A stretch of 64,000 nucleotides of DNA from Heterohyrax brucei (taxonomy: Eukaryota; Chordata; Mammalia; Hyracoidea; Procaviidae): contig CM053141.1 in NCBI GenBank assembly GCA_028571685.1, positions 69,487,833 through 69,551,832 of the forward strand, written 5' to 3'. Below are positions 35,267 through 47,099 of this stretch, piece after piece; position 1 is the first letter of the stretch; every line of letters starts with the position of its first letter. The position numbers and the translations under genes are program-made. The notes below the pieces were generated by a model, which had not been told where the DNA came from, did no database searches, and worked only from the letters and a program-made list of their open reading frames with translations.

Positions 35267-36374
35267 CTGAAATTAAATAAAAATCAATGTATCATGGTGT
35301 GAAGTTGTTAACCTATGTCATAAAACAGTATGTGTACTGTTTAATCATAAAAGAGTTTGTGCAGTATAGTTTCTTCCAAAGGACGATAAAAACGCAAAAC
35401 TCTAGGTATTTCCATTTAGTTACCTAAAACCTCAGAGAACTACAAGTAAAAGAATAATGAATTATCTACATTATAGTAAACCACCTATAATTCCATTCAT
35501 GGAATCTAACACCTAACTATTAAGTCTAGCAAAAAATAAGGGAAAAGTCCTCATATATTAGAAACATGAGTATGTAGAACCTTTCTGGAGGACAATGGGT
35601 GACTGTGAACCACAATTCCTGTAACTGCTTTTTCTATACACATCAACCTACTTCACGGAAAAAAAAAAAATTGAAATCAGTACACAAAGATTAAAATTTA
35701 CCCATAAAAGTTTACACAAGTGAAATTTTTTACACAAAATATTTAATAAGCTATCCAAGCAGTACTTTATGAAATAAAAAAAATCACAGGTCACAAAAAA
35801 AATTTATAACATGATCTTATTATGTAAAAATGCACACACACAGGCACATATACACAGAAACAGGCTAAAAAGAAATACCAGACGATGTATACCAAAAAGT
35901 TTACAACATTACTATATGGAAATGAATATTTCAGTTTCTTCCTTGCATCTATCTTCTCAACTTTTTTCAAACAATGTATATTATTTTCATATGAAAAATG
36001 TAGACTTCTTGATTTTTAGCAAATACTGTCACCTCAAACCTCTTTTGCATTAAGGTTCAAACCAAAGATGCTCATGAAAACTACACTGAAAATTTTAAAA
36101 TATCTTCAGTGGCATTAGGAACAAAATATATTTTTGTATTTTTGGTAGATTTTTTTTAATTGCATCAGTTTTCAATCTGAATCTGATATTCATAAATAAT
36201 CTACAATTTTTAAGAAAGCATAGCTGTAGCCATTATGCCTATGTACTATATTTAAAATATATGTAACATTCCTTTTGTTTTGTGTGAAGTGTCAATAAAT
36301 TAATAATTTAACATTGGAAATATTACTTTCTTATTACATATGAATAGTCAGTACAAAAATCACCAATAAAGCAT
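35267..36374. other. Unique SGTB intron sequence
   Basis: AT-rich; no recognised repeat. Confidence 0.4.
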
Positions 36375-38705
36375 ACATGTCTTGTTTTTTTTTTTTTTTG
36401 ATAAGTCTCCAATCAGTTTTTCTATATGTAATCTAACAAAGGTTGTGCCATCTGCATGTCGCAGGCTGTCAATGAGACTTCCTTCAATCCTAATACCACG
36501 TTCTTCTTCATCCAGTGCAGCTACCTGGATTATCTGTTGGGAGTTAATGGCCTGAACAAATAGGGTGAGACAACCATGAAGCATACCTTTCCTCACTTTA
36601 ACCCACACAGTTTTCCTCTGTTCTGCTCAAATGAATGCCTCTTGGTCTATGTACAGGTTCTTCATGAACACAATTAGGTGTTCTGGCAGTTTCATTCTTT
36701 GCAATGTTATCCATAATTTATGATCCAGTCAATTGAATGCAGCTTGAATTTCTGGCAGTTTTCTGTCGATATATTGCCACAACCATTTTTGAACCATCTT
36801 CAGCAAACATTCACTTGTGTGTCATATTAATGCTATTGTTTTATAATTTCCACATTTGACGGGATCACCTTTCTTTGGAGTGGGTACATATATGGATCTC
36901 TGCCAGTCTGTTGGTTAGGCAGCTCTCTTCCAAATTTCTTGGCATAGCCAAGTACGTCCTTCTAGCATTGCATCCATTTGTCAAAATGTCTGAACTGGTA
37001 TTCTGATAATTCCTGGAGCCTTGTTTTACACCAACATCTTTAGTGTAACTTGGACTTCTTCCTTCAACATTACTGATTCTTGCTATCTAGTGAAATGGCT
37101 GAATGCTGATGAAGTTTGGTTTTTTTTTTGTACAATGACTCTGTATTCCTTTTATCCTCTTTTGATGAACCCTGCATTGTTAAATATTTTGCCCACAAAA
37201 CCCATCAAAATACAACTCAAGGCTTGGATTTTTTTCTTCAGTTCTTTCACCTTGAGAAATGCTGAAGCTTTTCTTCTCTTTCAGTTTTCTAACTCCAGGT
37301 CTTTGTCAATTTCATTACAATACTTCACTGTGACGTCTCGAACTGCCTTTTGAAATCTTATTTAGCTTTCTTCCATTTGCTTTAGCTACTTTAGGTTGAA
37401 GAGCAAGTTTCAGTCTTTTCTGACATTTATTTTCCTCGTATCTTTCTTTCCTGTGTTTTAATGACCTTTCACTTGCTTGATGTATGATGTCCCAATGTCA
37501 CCTCACCTGATCGCTAGTCATTAGCGTTCAATGCATCAAATTTACTCTTGATGTGGTCTCTAAATTCAGGAGGGATATACTCAAGGTTGTACTTGGCTCT
37601 CACGGACTTGTTTTAATCGTCTTCAGTTTTGACTTGAGATTGTACATGACTAATTGACAATTTATTCTACAGCTGGCTCTTGGCCTTGGTCTAACTGATG
37701 ATAATGCGCTACTTCTCCAGCTTATTCCACAGATGCAGCAGATGTGATTCCTGTATATTCTATTTGGTGAGTTCCATCTATATAGTCATTTTTTACATTG
37801 TTGAAAAAAGGTACTCCAATGAATAGATTGCTCATCTTGCAAAATTCTATTATGTGACCTCTGGAGTTGTTTCTATCACCAAGGCTATATTTTCCAATTA
37901 CTGTCCATTCTTCTTGGTCTAGCTTTCCGATTTCAAACCTCAGTAATTATCGATGCATCTTTATTGCATGTTTGATCAATTTCATACTGGAGAACTTGGT
38001 AAAATTCTTCAATTTCTTCACATGAAGATGATACAAATTTGCTTGACTTGAAGATCAAAGATTATATAGCCTTCACTATGGATTATATCTCAATGTAAAG
38101 AAAGTAAAATTCTTACAATACACCAATAAACAACACCCTAATAAATGGAGCAAACACTGAAGTCATCAATGATTTCATTTTACTTGGATCCATAATCAAC
38201 ACCCACGGAAGGAACACTCAAGAAAATCAAATGACATGTTACCTTATGCAAATGTGCTGCAAAAGATTTCTTTACAGTGTTTAAAAGCAAAGATATCACC
38301 TTGAAAAGCAATGTGCACCTGATGAAGCCATGGTATTTTCAACTGTCTCATATGCTTGACTGAAGAACTGATGCCTCTGAATTATGGCACACAATAGTGA
38401 ATATAGTATGGTCTGCCAGAAAAAAGAATAGCTTTGGAAAAAATACAGCCAGAATACTCCTTAAAATCAAAGACGGTGAGACATCATCATATGTACTCTG
38501 GACATGTTATCTAGAGAGATCAACTGACGGAGAAGGACATCTTGCTTGGTAAAGTAGTGGAAGATCCTAAACAACAGGAACTGACACAGTGGCTGCAATG
38601 ATGCACTCAAACACAGCAAGGACTGTGAGGATGATGTGGGACTGAGCAGTGTTTCATTCTGTTGTACACAGGGTCACTACAGTTGGAAACAACTCAACAG
38701 CATGT
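36375..38705 (+). mobile_element. RTE LINE with inverted 5' segment (twin-priming product)
   Basis: 36375-38040 is antisense RTE: read on the minus strand it runs from the endonuclease C-terminus through RT to a degraded active site (HADG for YADD at 36444-36462). 38041-38705 is sense RTE beginning just after that point (ATAGCCTTCACTATGGATTA) and running to the 3' tail (GGGTCACTACAGTTGGAAAC..GTAACAACAA). The two parts cover adjacent, non-overlapping parts of one element. Confidence 0.85.
36378..36399. repeat. Poly(T) run at the RTE left end
   Basis: A long T-run at the outer end of the inverted RTE segment. Confidence 0.8.
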
Positions 38706-38756
38706 AACAACAAAACTAATGAAAGAAAAAAGTATAGAAACAAATAAAATGGGAAA

Positions 38757-39274
38757 CTTTTTTAACTCGACAGCACTTGGCTGGCTTTTGGCTTGGCTTT
38801 ATTATCACTGAGTGAAAATGTACATTCCCATATAAACTTACATGTCCACCTATATGCAGCTCCCACTGCTCTCCCTGCCCGGTGACAGCACACTGCTCCT
38901 CTCCACTCCATACATGTATTATCCTCCAAACAATCTCCTATCCCCTCCTCTCTACCCACTCCCCCACCTCCAGTAAGAGGTCAGCAGGACAACACCCTAT
39001 GCATGCACAGAACCATACAGTGTACACGACATGGTCACTCTGTGTTGCCAAGTCCAATCCATTCCTGTCCGAAGAGTTGACCTCCATTATGATTTACAGA
39101 CAGGGGCAGCATCAAGGCCATGGGCCATGATCCCAGGAGAACTCTGAGGCCCCTGGACCATCCATTGTGGACTTTTAGTGGAGATCTGAGGGTGTACCCC
39201 TTTTTATTCTCATGTTGACAGTGAGACTCAACTCTGTGAGCTCCATCACAGCTATCATTGGTGGTGGCCAGGCA
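38757..39274 (-). mobile_element. L1 3' end with AfroSINE-like tail and 11-bp target duplication
   Basis: Antisense L1 3' UTR (TATTATCACTGAGTGAAAATG..GTCACTCTGTGTTGCCAAG..AGGGTGTACCCC). AAAATGGGAAA is at 38746-38756 and 39275-39285. Between the L1 end and the left duplication lies ACTCGACAGCACTTGGCTGG, resembling the AfroSINE/RTE 3' tail. Confidence 0.82.
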
Positions 39275-39299
39275 AAAATGGGAAATTTTATGAGAGGAA

Positions 39300-40525
39300 G
39301 TCACCAGTTAAAAATGACTGTCCTAACTAGTTTCAAAACACATAACTGTCCTTCAGTACTTGCTTTTCAGGTCCCTTCTGTTTCAACTCTTTCAACAAAT
39401 ACAGGTGGAATTTATGTATGGGGGAAAAAATTATCTTTTTGAGTTAAAAAATGGCATATTAAAAACTGCACTATGATCCATTCTGTCTTCCACATACTTT
39501 TGAATTGTTTTAATGAAATTATCACAATTCTTTCACTTTGAAAACCAATTCTCATATTCAATTCCTTAACAGTAGACATGACATGGGGGTGAGCAATGGC
39601 TACTATAAATAAAGGGAATGAATCTATTTACTATGCAAGCTGAATTAAAGGGAATGAGAAAACAGAAAAGCAGTATCCTAAAATAAAATGACCCATTTAA
39701 CAACTAAGTACCCTGGGTGAGACAGATAATTTTCTTTAATTATAACAATCTTGATGCTACGTCACACAAGTTTTGCCATAGTCTGCTAACAAACACATAT
39801 GTAATGAAGCAAGGGCTGTAAAATAGGACTACTAAAGGACTGTGGTATCATCAATAACATTATATTATGCTATGGAGCCAGTTTCAAGAAACTGTGTTAA
39901 AAAAATAGCAAACAATTTCTTACTATTACATGCAATTAGGAAAATAAAGGGAAAAACATAACTTTGTTGAAACAGAGTGTTAAAGTCACTTTGAACTTCC
40001 TGGGAGACATGCAAAGCTCTGATCCCCTCACTACTAGGTCAATGGTGATAGTAGCTTAAGAGGCAGTACACTCAACTGCTGTCTCAAATACAAGCTTCTT
40101 GGAAACTACGTGTAAAGATGGTATGTTTCAGCCACAGCTATATCCACCTACTAAGCCTACACAATGAGAGAACTATAGGCCATCAAAACCAACAGGAAAG
40201 AAAAAGAATTTTCTGATGAGGAACACAGGCAGACATGTCACTGTCCCCCCAAACCTTGTCATATCATCAGAATTCATCTATTTGACAAATTGATGTACAA
40301 GCACATTATTCTTTTTCAAATATAAAAACAAGTCATTCACTGACAAAATAATATCTTCATCGCAACTTTAAGAACCTTTCTTAGTTCTTCGTTCTAGAAA
40401 CTAAACCTAGAGAATCCAGTCAAATGTTGTATTTTCGCATTGTCCATTCCAGGTTAAGATATACACAACACATTTCAACTTAACTCCTGAGTTCCTCATT
40501 CAGGGCTGAAGCATAGATACAGAAG
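39300..40525. other. Intron sequence without recognised elements
   Basis: Nothing named. Confidence 0.4.
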
Positions 40526-40529
40526 TGAA

Positions 40530-40672
40530 CTTTAACTCATTGCCACTGATAGCGAACCTACAGGACAGAGTAGAACTGCCCCGTAGCCATTTCCAAGGAG
40601 TACTCATGAATCCGAACTGCCAACTTTTTAGTCAGCAGCCACAGCACTTAACCACTATGCCCCCAGGGTTTC
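40530..40672 (-). repeat. AfroSINE (short type)
   Basis: ATTGCCACTGATAGCGAACCTACAGGACAGAG..AACTGCCAACTTTTTAGTCAGC..CCCCCAGGGTTTCC. Confidence 0.88.
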
Positions 40673-41286
40673 CAGATACAAAGCAAGAACAACCAAAGGA
40701 ATCCAAGAGGGACCAAATCCAATTTGAAAATTTTTCAAAGATAATCTTACAGACAATAAAGGCTAGAAATCCCAGACCATGTAAACAGACATCAGAAATT
40801 TGGGACTTCGGTCTCAGTTTTGCACAATGATCCTGATGCTCTCCCCATTTTAAAGGGCTGTATCAGTGGGCAAATCTGATGAAATCTGCTCTCAGAAATG
40901 ATGCTTCCATTCCCGGTTACCCTATTTCAGCATAGTTGCTTTCTAGATGTTAAAAATGGTTTTGAACTCATATCCCACATTTCATAGAAATGCCAGTTCA
41001 GACACTAGAAATCTAAAAATACTTAGATCCTTAAAGGACATAAAAGTCTGCTAAGACATATGTTAAATACAAAAGAAGGTGAGATGATGAGAACAGCTAC
41101 TAATATGAAAATCTAAAACATATTACGAGACGATGTTTCATGTCCCAAAAGGTACTCATGTGGACTATTGAGCTTATACCCAGGAAGAAGTTAGTTACTT
41201 ACATGCCGGGCCCTTCAATTGTGTAACAACGCAATGTAAAATTGTAATCACACTTAGGTACTAAAGAGAAAGCAGCGACAGCTTAC
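40673..41286. other. Unique intron sequence before an SGTB exon
   Basis: No recognised repeat. Confidence 0.4.
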
Positions 41287-41390
41287 CTTACACAAGGAAT
41301 TCGTAAATATTTCTGTCAAAGGCTGTGGAACTGCGAGGTGTGTATCTTCTGAGCTGATCTTAAAAACTGTCTCCAAGCACTGAATTGCAA
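41287..41390 (-). CDS. SGTB: SGTB coding exon encoding residues 34-68 (dimerisation domain)
   Basis: 104-nt exon: completes V34 and reads AIQCLETVFKISSEDTHLAV, PQPLTEIFTNSLCK, ending in phase 0. It is the second half of the helical N-terminal dimerisation domain that, in SGT proteins, binds the ubiquitin-like domains of the GET/BAG6 pathway (known for SGTA, inferred here). The acceptor TTTATTTCAAG has a weak pyrimidine tract; the donor GTAAGC is good. Confidence 0.95.
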
Positions 41391-41914
41391 CTTGAAATAA
41401 ATTTTAATAGTGAGAAAACAGCAACTTAAAAAAAGAAACCACCTTTTTCTTCTCTGGGAGAATTGCAATCTGTTGTATTTCAGCATTATCATCACAGAAC
41501 ATACGGAAAACTAAATGGTTCAGCTACATAGAGATTTCTGTTTATAGACCAGCTATTGAGGGAAGGCAGCCTCATTTCTTAGTCTTTAGTTAAAGAAAAA
41601 TGTTACCTAGAATATAATTTCTCAATATATGCATTACATCATATTCTTGTTGATTGCTACAACAATATGATATAAGAAAGAGCAAGTTATTAACAATTCA
41701 TTCCCACCCACCAAAATCTGAGTACAACTAAGGCCCTTAAACAAACCTTAAACAAATCTAAAAAATTTATTGATTTTTTAAATATGAGAAATAGAATTGT
41801 TTATGTGATCTTTAAAATCAGGCACAACTTAGTCTCTGGCACATAAGAGGCTCTAAATACTCACCCTGGTTTACTTGTGTGAACACAGGTTGAAGTTTCA
41901 TGCATGCAAACTTA

Positions 41915-42065
41915 CCAAGCTCCTATTATCTGTAAGGCACTATTTGTTCTAAGGTGGTAAGCATACGGCAGTAAACTTAATAGACAGAAATCACTGATCA
42001 CATGATGAAGCTTACACTTAACTCAAGGAGGCAAACGAAATCAGTAAAATATATAGCATATTAAC
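41915..42065 (-). repeat. L2-like fragment
   Basis: CTGTAAGGCACTATTTGTTCTAAGG..GGCAGTAAACTTAATAGACAG; antisense L2 3' region, diverged. Confidence 0.4.
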
Positions 42066-43190
42066 TGATGACACCTGCTCTTCTGTCTTCGACATTTGGT
42101 GCATAACAAGACAGCCAGTATGGCAGGAGTACAGACTGCGTGGAATGACACACTAGGCTATGGGGCTAGAAAGAAGACTGGCACTAGGTGACAGACCACC
42201 TCAAACGACATTTTCAGGGGATCTGGATCATGCTTAGGTAAATGGAGAGTCACTAAGAAACTTACTGAAAAGGAATAACTGGATTCACATTAAGAACCAA
42301 ACGCTTCTTAGAAACGCTGAGAAAGAATTAGAGAGGAGCTGAGAGAGACAAGCAAAACATCCGATGGGTTTCTACCAAAATGATTCAGATAAACTTAAGG
42401 AGTCCAAGCGAGAGAGGTAACAACGGAGCAAGTATATCCCGTCCTCTTTCTACAAGGACCCCCTGAGGGAATAGACGCAGATTCACATCCCGATAGTGCT
42501 CCAGTTTGAGAAAGATTCAGTCGTGGCGCCACAAGATGAGACTCCAGCAAAAATGTCTAGCACACTTCCAGGCAATGTAGAATAGATTCATTTATATTTC
42601 TACATAATTTTTAAAAGCTGGACATATTAATTGTGGTCCTAAGAAAATTACCTCTGTCATAAACACTACTATCATATTCTGAGGAGCCACAAAGCAATTC
42701 TCAGAAAAGGGACTGCTGCAACTAAGTTACCAATTACAAATAGTCAGTGTCCTCTCATTAAAAAGAAAAAACAGAAACAGACAGTCTCAGTTAAAAATAT
42801 TCTATTTAGGGACAACTTACACTTGATCTTTGATGTTACATAAACATACTCTCACCTTAAAAGCGATAACCAGTCCCTACGCACAACAAAGTCTTCACAA
42901 TTACTTCCTCGTGCTGCATATGCAGCTTTTACTGAATCACTGACATGGCTCTTCTCACACAAAAGTAAAGCTAAGTAAAAACCATAGGTACCTGTTAATG
43001 ACTTACAAATTCAACTGAAAGGCACAAATAGGAATGATCTTGTGTGTAACTGGGGACTGTCTATAGTCTACTGTTTACTCACCCCTCATTCTCTCCCTTT
43101 CTATTTTTATCAAACAGTTGAACTGACAACCTTGTCACAATAAGACTCCTATTGCCATTAAGATTGTGTGTATATCTGTGTGGAGTGTGC
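42066..43190. other. Intron sequence without recognised elements
   Basis: Nothing named. Confidence 0.4.
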
Positions 43191-43193
43191 GTA

Positions 43194-43227
43194 TGTGTAA
43201 TGTGTACTGTATAATACACATTACACA
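43194..43227. repeat. Perfect inverted repeat, 13-bp arms and 8-nt loop
   Basis: Arms TGTGTAATGTGTA (43194-43206) and TACACATTACACA (43215-43227) are exact reverse complements around CTGTATAA, in a TG/CA-rich microsatellite-like stretch. Confidence 0.9.
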
Positions 43228-43309
43228 ATACAGATTAAACACATATGTGTGTATGTGTTCATGAACAGCCTCCCCCCCCGTTAGAGTGACCATTTCCTTT
43301 ACTGCACAT

Positions 43310-43480
43310 GTGGCTTATACATGCCTCTATTATTATACTAATCACATGATGTTATATGCGCTTACATGTCTGTCTTCCATGTTAGACTGTGTCTGCTCCC
43401 TTGAGGGCAGAGCCTACATCTTAATTCATTTTTGATTCCTAACAGAGTCTGCAAATAGCAGATGCACAGAAAATTTAATA
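43310..43480 (+). repeat. L2 3' end
   Basis: GCTCCCTTGAGGGCAGAGCC..AATTCATTTTTGATTCCTAACAGAGTCTG matches the sense L2 terminus. Confidence 0.6.
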
Positions 43481-44130
43481 TATTATCTTCTCTGTTTACA
43501 GAGAAAGTAATAATTTAATTTCAAAGGAAACAAAAGCAATCAATTCTGTGGAAGAGAATATTACTCTCCTCAAAAAGCATTTGTTTGCAGTCACATGAAA
43601 GAAAGAACTCAAAAAAGCCCTTAACCAGAGCCCTTAATCAGAGCACGGAACTTTACAGCCAAGCCATATCATGGCTTCAGAGTTTTCTATGCCCTATCTT
43701 ATAAATGCAATTCGGTCCAACTCCTTTATTTCTGCTACTGTTAAGCTTAAAACACATATCCGACATACATAACAAGACTTGTGAAAGTCAGAACCTGTGT
43801 GAAGCAGAAACTTTTCAAAAAACGAAAATTCAGATATTTTTCCCTAAGACAGTGATAGACACACACATCTACTTTAACACCAAACAACAGTAGTCTGTTT
43901 GGTACTGTGAAGAGAAAAACAAAGATTTCTATTGAGTAATACCATATCCTGTCTACAACACTTTATTTAAAAGCTTTCTCATGCTTTGCACCTACTATTC
44001 ACTGATTCTGACTCTGACGACAAATCTATTAGATGGGCTGTTCCTGTTAGTTGCCACAGAATTGATTTCCACTCACTGTAGGGCGCAGACATATCCATTT
44101 AATAGACTTAGAAATGATACACTCAGAATC
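43481..44130. other. Intron sequence without recognised elements
   Basis: A short AfroSINE-tail-like stretch at 44046-44090 is too weak to call separately. Confidence 0.35.
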
Positions 44131-44139
44131 ATCAACTGA

Positions 44140-44440
44140 TTCATCAATTCAATAAATATTTACTGAGCACCTATTACACGTTAGACACTTTTCTAGACAG
44201 TTGGGATGTATCAGTGAACAGAACTTGGAAGATTCCTAACCTCTTGGGATTTACATTCTAGTGAGAGGAGAGTAGAGTTTAAAAAATGAGTAAGTAGTAC
44301 AGAGTACTACTTGACAGCCAAGTTTTTGGTCTGAGAAGCTGAAGAGCTGGAGGTGCCACCAATCAAGACAGAGAAGTTACAGCTAGAAGAGATTTTGAGC
44401 GGGAGCTTTAGGAGCTCAGTTTAGCTATGTTAAATCTGAG
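44140..44440 (-). repeat. L2-like antisense fragment
   Basis: CAATAAATATTTACTGAGCACC..GGATGTATCAGTGAACAGAAC..ACATTCTAGTGAGAGGAGAG: typical antisense L2 3' end. Confidence 0.6.
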
Positions 44441-44455
44441 TATCTGTAAGACTTA

Positions 44456-44612
44456 TGAAAACCCCGCTAGTATCGTGGTTAAGTGCTACAGCTGCTAACC
44501 AAAAGGCCAGCAGTTTGAATCTGCCAGGCACTCTCTGGAGCAGTTTTACTCTGTTCTGCAGGGTCACTGTGAGTTCGAACTGACTTGACGGCAGTGGGTT
44601 TTGGTTATCTGA
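44456..44612 (+). repeat. AfroSINE (short type)
   Basis: AAAACCCCGCTAGTATCGTGG..CCAGCAGTTTGAATCTGCC..GACTTGACGGCAGTGGG. Confidence 0.9.
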
Positions 44613-44619
44613 CATATTC

Positions 44620-44801
44620 AACATCATGATAAACAATAAAAAAAGATTGAAGTTGTCAAGGATTGCATTTTACTAGGATCCACAATCAACAGCCATGGAT
44701 GTCAAGAAATCAACCACCACATTGCACTGGGCATATCTATTACAAAAGATCTCTTCAAAGTGTTGAAAAGAAAGATGCCACTTTGACTACAAAATCTGAC
44801 C
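44620..44801 (+). mobile_element. RTE LINE, left part (split by L1)
   Basis: AGTTGTCAAGGATTGCATTTTACTAGG..CCACATTGCACTGGGCATATC..AAAGATGCCACTTTGACTAC: RTE sequence that resumes at 46616 beyond an L1. Confidence 0.82.
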
Positions 44802-46615
44802 AACAATGTATGAACAACAGAAGAGAAAACAGATAAATGGGAACTACTAAAAATCAAACACTTATGCTCATCCAAGGACTTTATAAAGAGAGTTAAAAGA
44901 TGACCTACAGAGTGGGAAAAATTATTTGGCAATTACGTATCAGACTGACATCTGTTTTCAATAATCTACAAGGCACTGCAAAATATCAATGGGGAAAAAG
45001 CAAATAACCCAATTAAGTGATGGACAAAGGAAACAGACAGACACTTCACCAAAGATGACAGCCAAGGAGCCAAAAGACACATGAGGAAACACTCACAGTC
45101 ATTAGCTATTAGAGAAATCCAAATCAAAACTACAATGAGATACCATCTCAACCCAACCAGGTTGGCCATGATCCCCAAAACAGAAAACATCAAATGCTGG
45201 AGAGTCTGTGAGAGATCAAAACTCTCCTACACTGCTGGTGGAAGTGCAAAATGCTACAACTTCTCTGGAAAGCAATTTGGTGAGTCCTTAAAAAGCTAGA
45301 AATAGAAACACCATATGACCCAGCAATCCTACTGCTCAGAATATATCTTACAGAAATAAAGGCAGTCACACAAACAGATACATGCACACGAATGTTTATT
45401 ACAGCACTGTCCACAATAGCAAAAAGTTGGAAACAACCTAGGTGCCCATCGACAGATGAATGGATAAACAAACTATGGTACATACATTCAATGGAACACT
45501 GTGCAATGATAAAGAACAATGATGACTTTAGGAAGCATCTCATAACCTGGTTTCAACTGGAAGACATTAGGCTGAGTGAAATCAGTCAGCAGCAAAGGAC
45601 AAATATTGTATGGGACTTTTGCTACAAGGACTTAAAACTGGACTTAAGTACAGAAGAAGAGACTCTTTGAAGGCTACAAGAGTGGGGAGGGAGGGAGACG
45701 GATGTTCACAGATTAGACAGTCAACAGGAATTTGGTTAGGTGAAGGGACTGACAGCATGCAGTAGATAGCAGATCAACGTAACCAGACTATACCATAAAC
45801 TGAAAGGTTTTCTAAACTCAACTCAATATTTCAGAGGACACAGTATCAGGGACGGGGCTCTGAAGACCACGTTTTCAGGGGACATCAAGGTCAACTGGTA
45901 TAGCTAGTCATTAGTTAAGAGTCTTCTGCAACCCATACCGCTGAGTGGTACCTAGGGTCTTAAAAGCTAGCAAGCTTCCATCTGAGGTATACCAAATGGT
46001 CCCAACCCATCTGGAACAGATGATGACCAAGAATATCAAAGACAGGAGGAAAAAATGAGCCTACGAGGCAGAAGGATCCATATAAATGATCAACTGCATC
46101 AGCCTGAGACCAGAAGAACCAGATTGTGCCTAGCCACCACCAAAGGCAGCCTTGATGGGGGACACAATACAGATCCCCTGATGCACCACAAGAAAAAGAG
46201 GTGTGCAGTTGGAGAACTCTTCTCAAAGATCAGAAGTGATGGTCTGACAGTCTGGAGGGTCCCCTGGGAAAATGGCCCCTACACTTGCTGCTGGCCCTGA
46301 CCTGAAACCAGTACTGAGGTCAACTCTTCAGACAAGAATGGACTGGACCTGGGGACACAATGTGAGCATACAGTGTATGTACTTTATGGGTTCATACATT
46401 TATAGGAGGCTGTCCTACCAGTTTCTTTCTAGATGTGAGCAAAGAGGAAGGGGCAAGTGCCTGTTAAGAGGATATTAGAAATAGAGTGAAAAGCAGGAGT
46501 GTGCTGTCACAGTGTGAGGAGAGCAGAAGAAGCTGCATATAAGTGGGTATGCAGAATTTATCTGGATTATATACTTTCACTTAATCATAACACAAAAAAA
46601 AGCTAATAAAAAAAT
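44802..46615 (+). mobile_element. L1, 5'-truncated, inserted into RTE
   Basis: ORF2 end in broken frames (REIQIKTTMRYHLNPTRLAM, INKLWYIHSMEHCAMIKNND), then a complete 3' UTR ending CACTTAATCATAACACAAAAAAAAGC. AAGATGCCACTTT at 44772-44784 and 46616-46628 is the target duplication. Confidence 0.9.
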
Positions 46616-47095
46616 AAGATGCCACTTTAAGGACTAAAGCACACCTGTCCCAAGTTGTGGTACTATCAATCATCTCATATGCATGCACAAGTTGGACTAT
46701 GGGTAAGAAACACCAAAGAAGAACTAATGACTCTGAATGTTGACACTGGCAAAGACTATAAAATATACCAGGGACTGCCAATAGAATGAACAGATCTGTC
46801 TTTAAAGAAGCAGAGCTAGAATGCTCCCTAGTAGCAAGCATGGTAAGACTTCATCTCACATACTTTGGACTTGTTATCAGGAGGGACGGGTCCATAGAGA
46901 AGGACATCATGCTTAGTAAAGCAGTGAGTCATCGAAAAAGATAAAGGAGCTAAACAAGATGAACTGACACAGTGGCTGTGACAACGGGCTCAGGCCCAAC
47001 AATCCTGAAGATGATGCAGGACCAGGCTGCGCTTTGCTCTGTTGAACACAGGCTCACTGTGGATCAGAAATGACTTAACGACACTTACTAAAAAC
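46616..47095 (+). mobile_element. RTE LINE, right part to 3' tail
   Basis: Continues the RTE interrupted at 44801: CATATGCATGCACAAGTTGGAC..GGACTTGTTATCAGGAGGGACG..GACTTAACGACACTTACTAAAAACAACA. Confidence 0.82.
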
Positions 47096-47099
47096 AACA

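Noticed and set aside
36360..36608. 82-codon minus-strand ORF as a gene
   Set aside because: It is the RTE reverse-transcriptase active-site segment (HADG) in an inverted dead copy.
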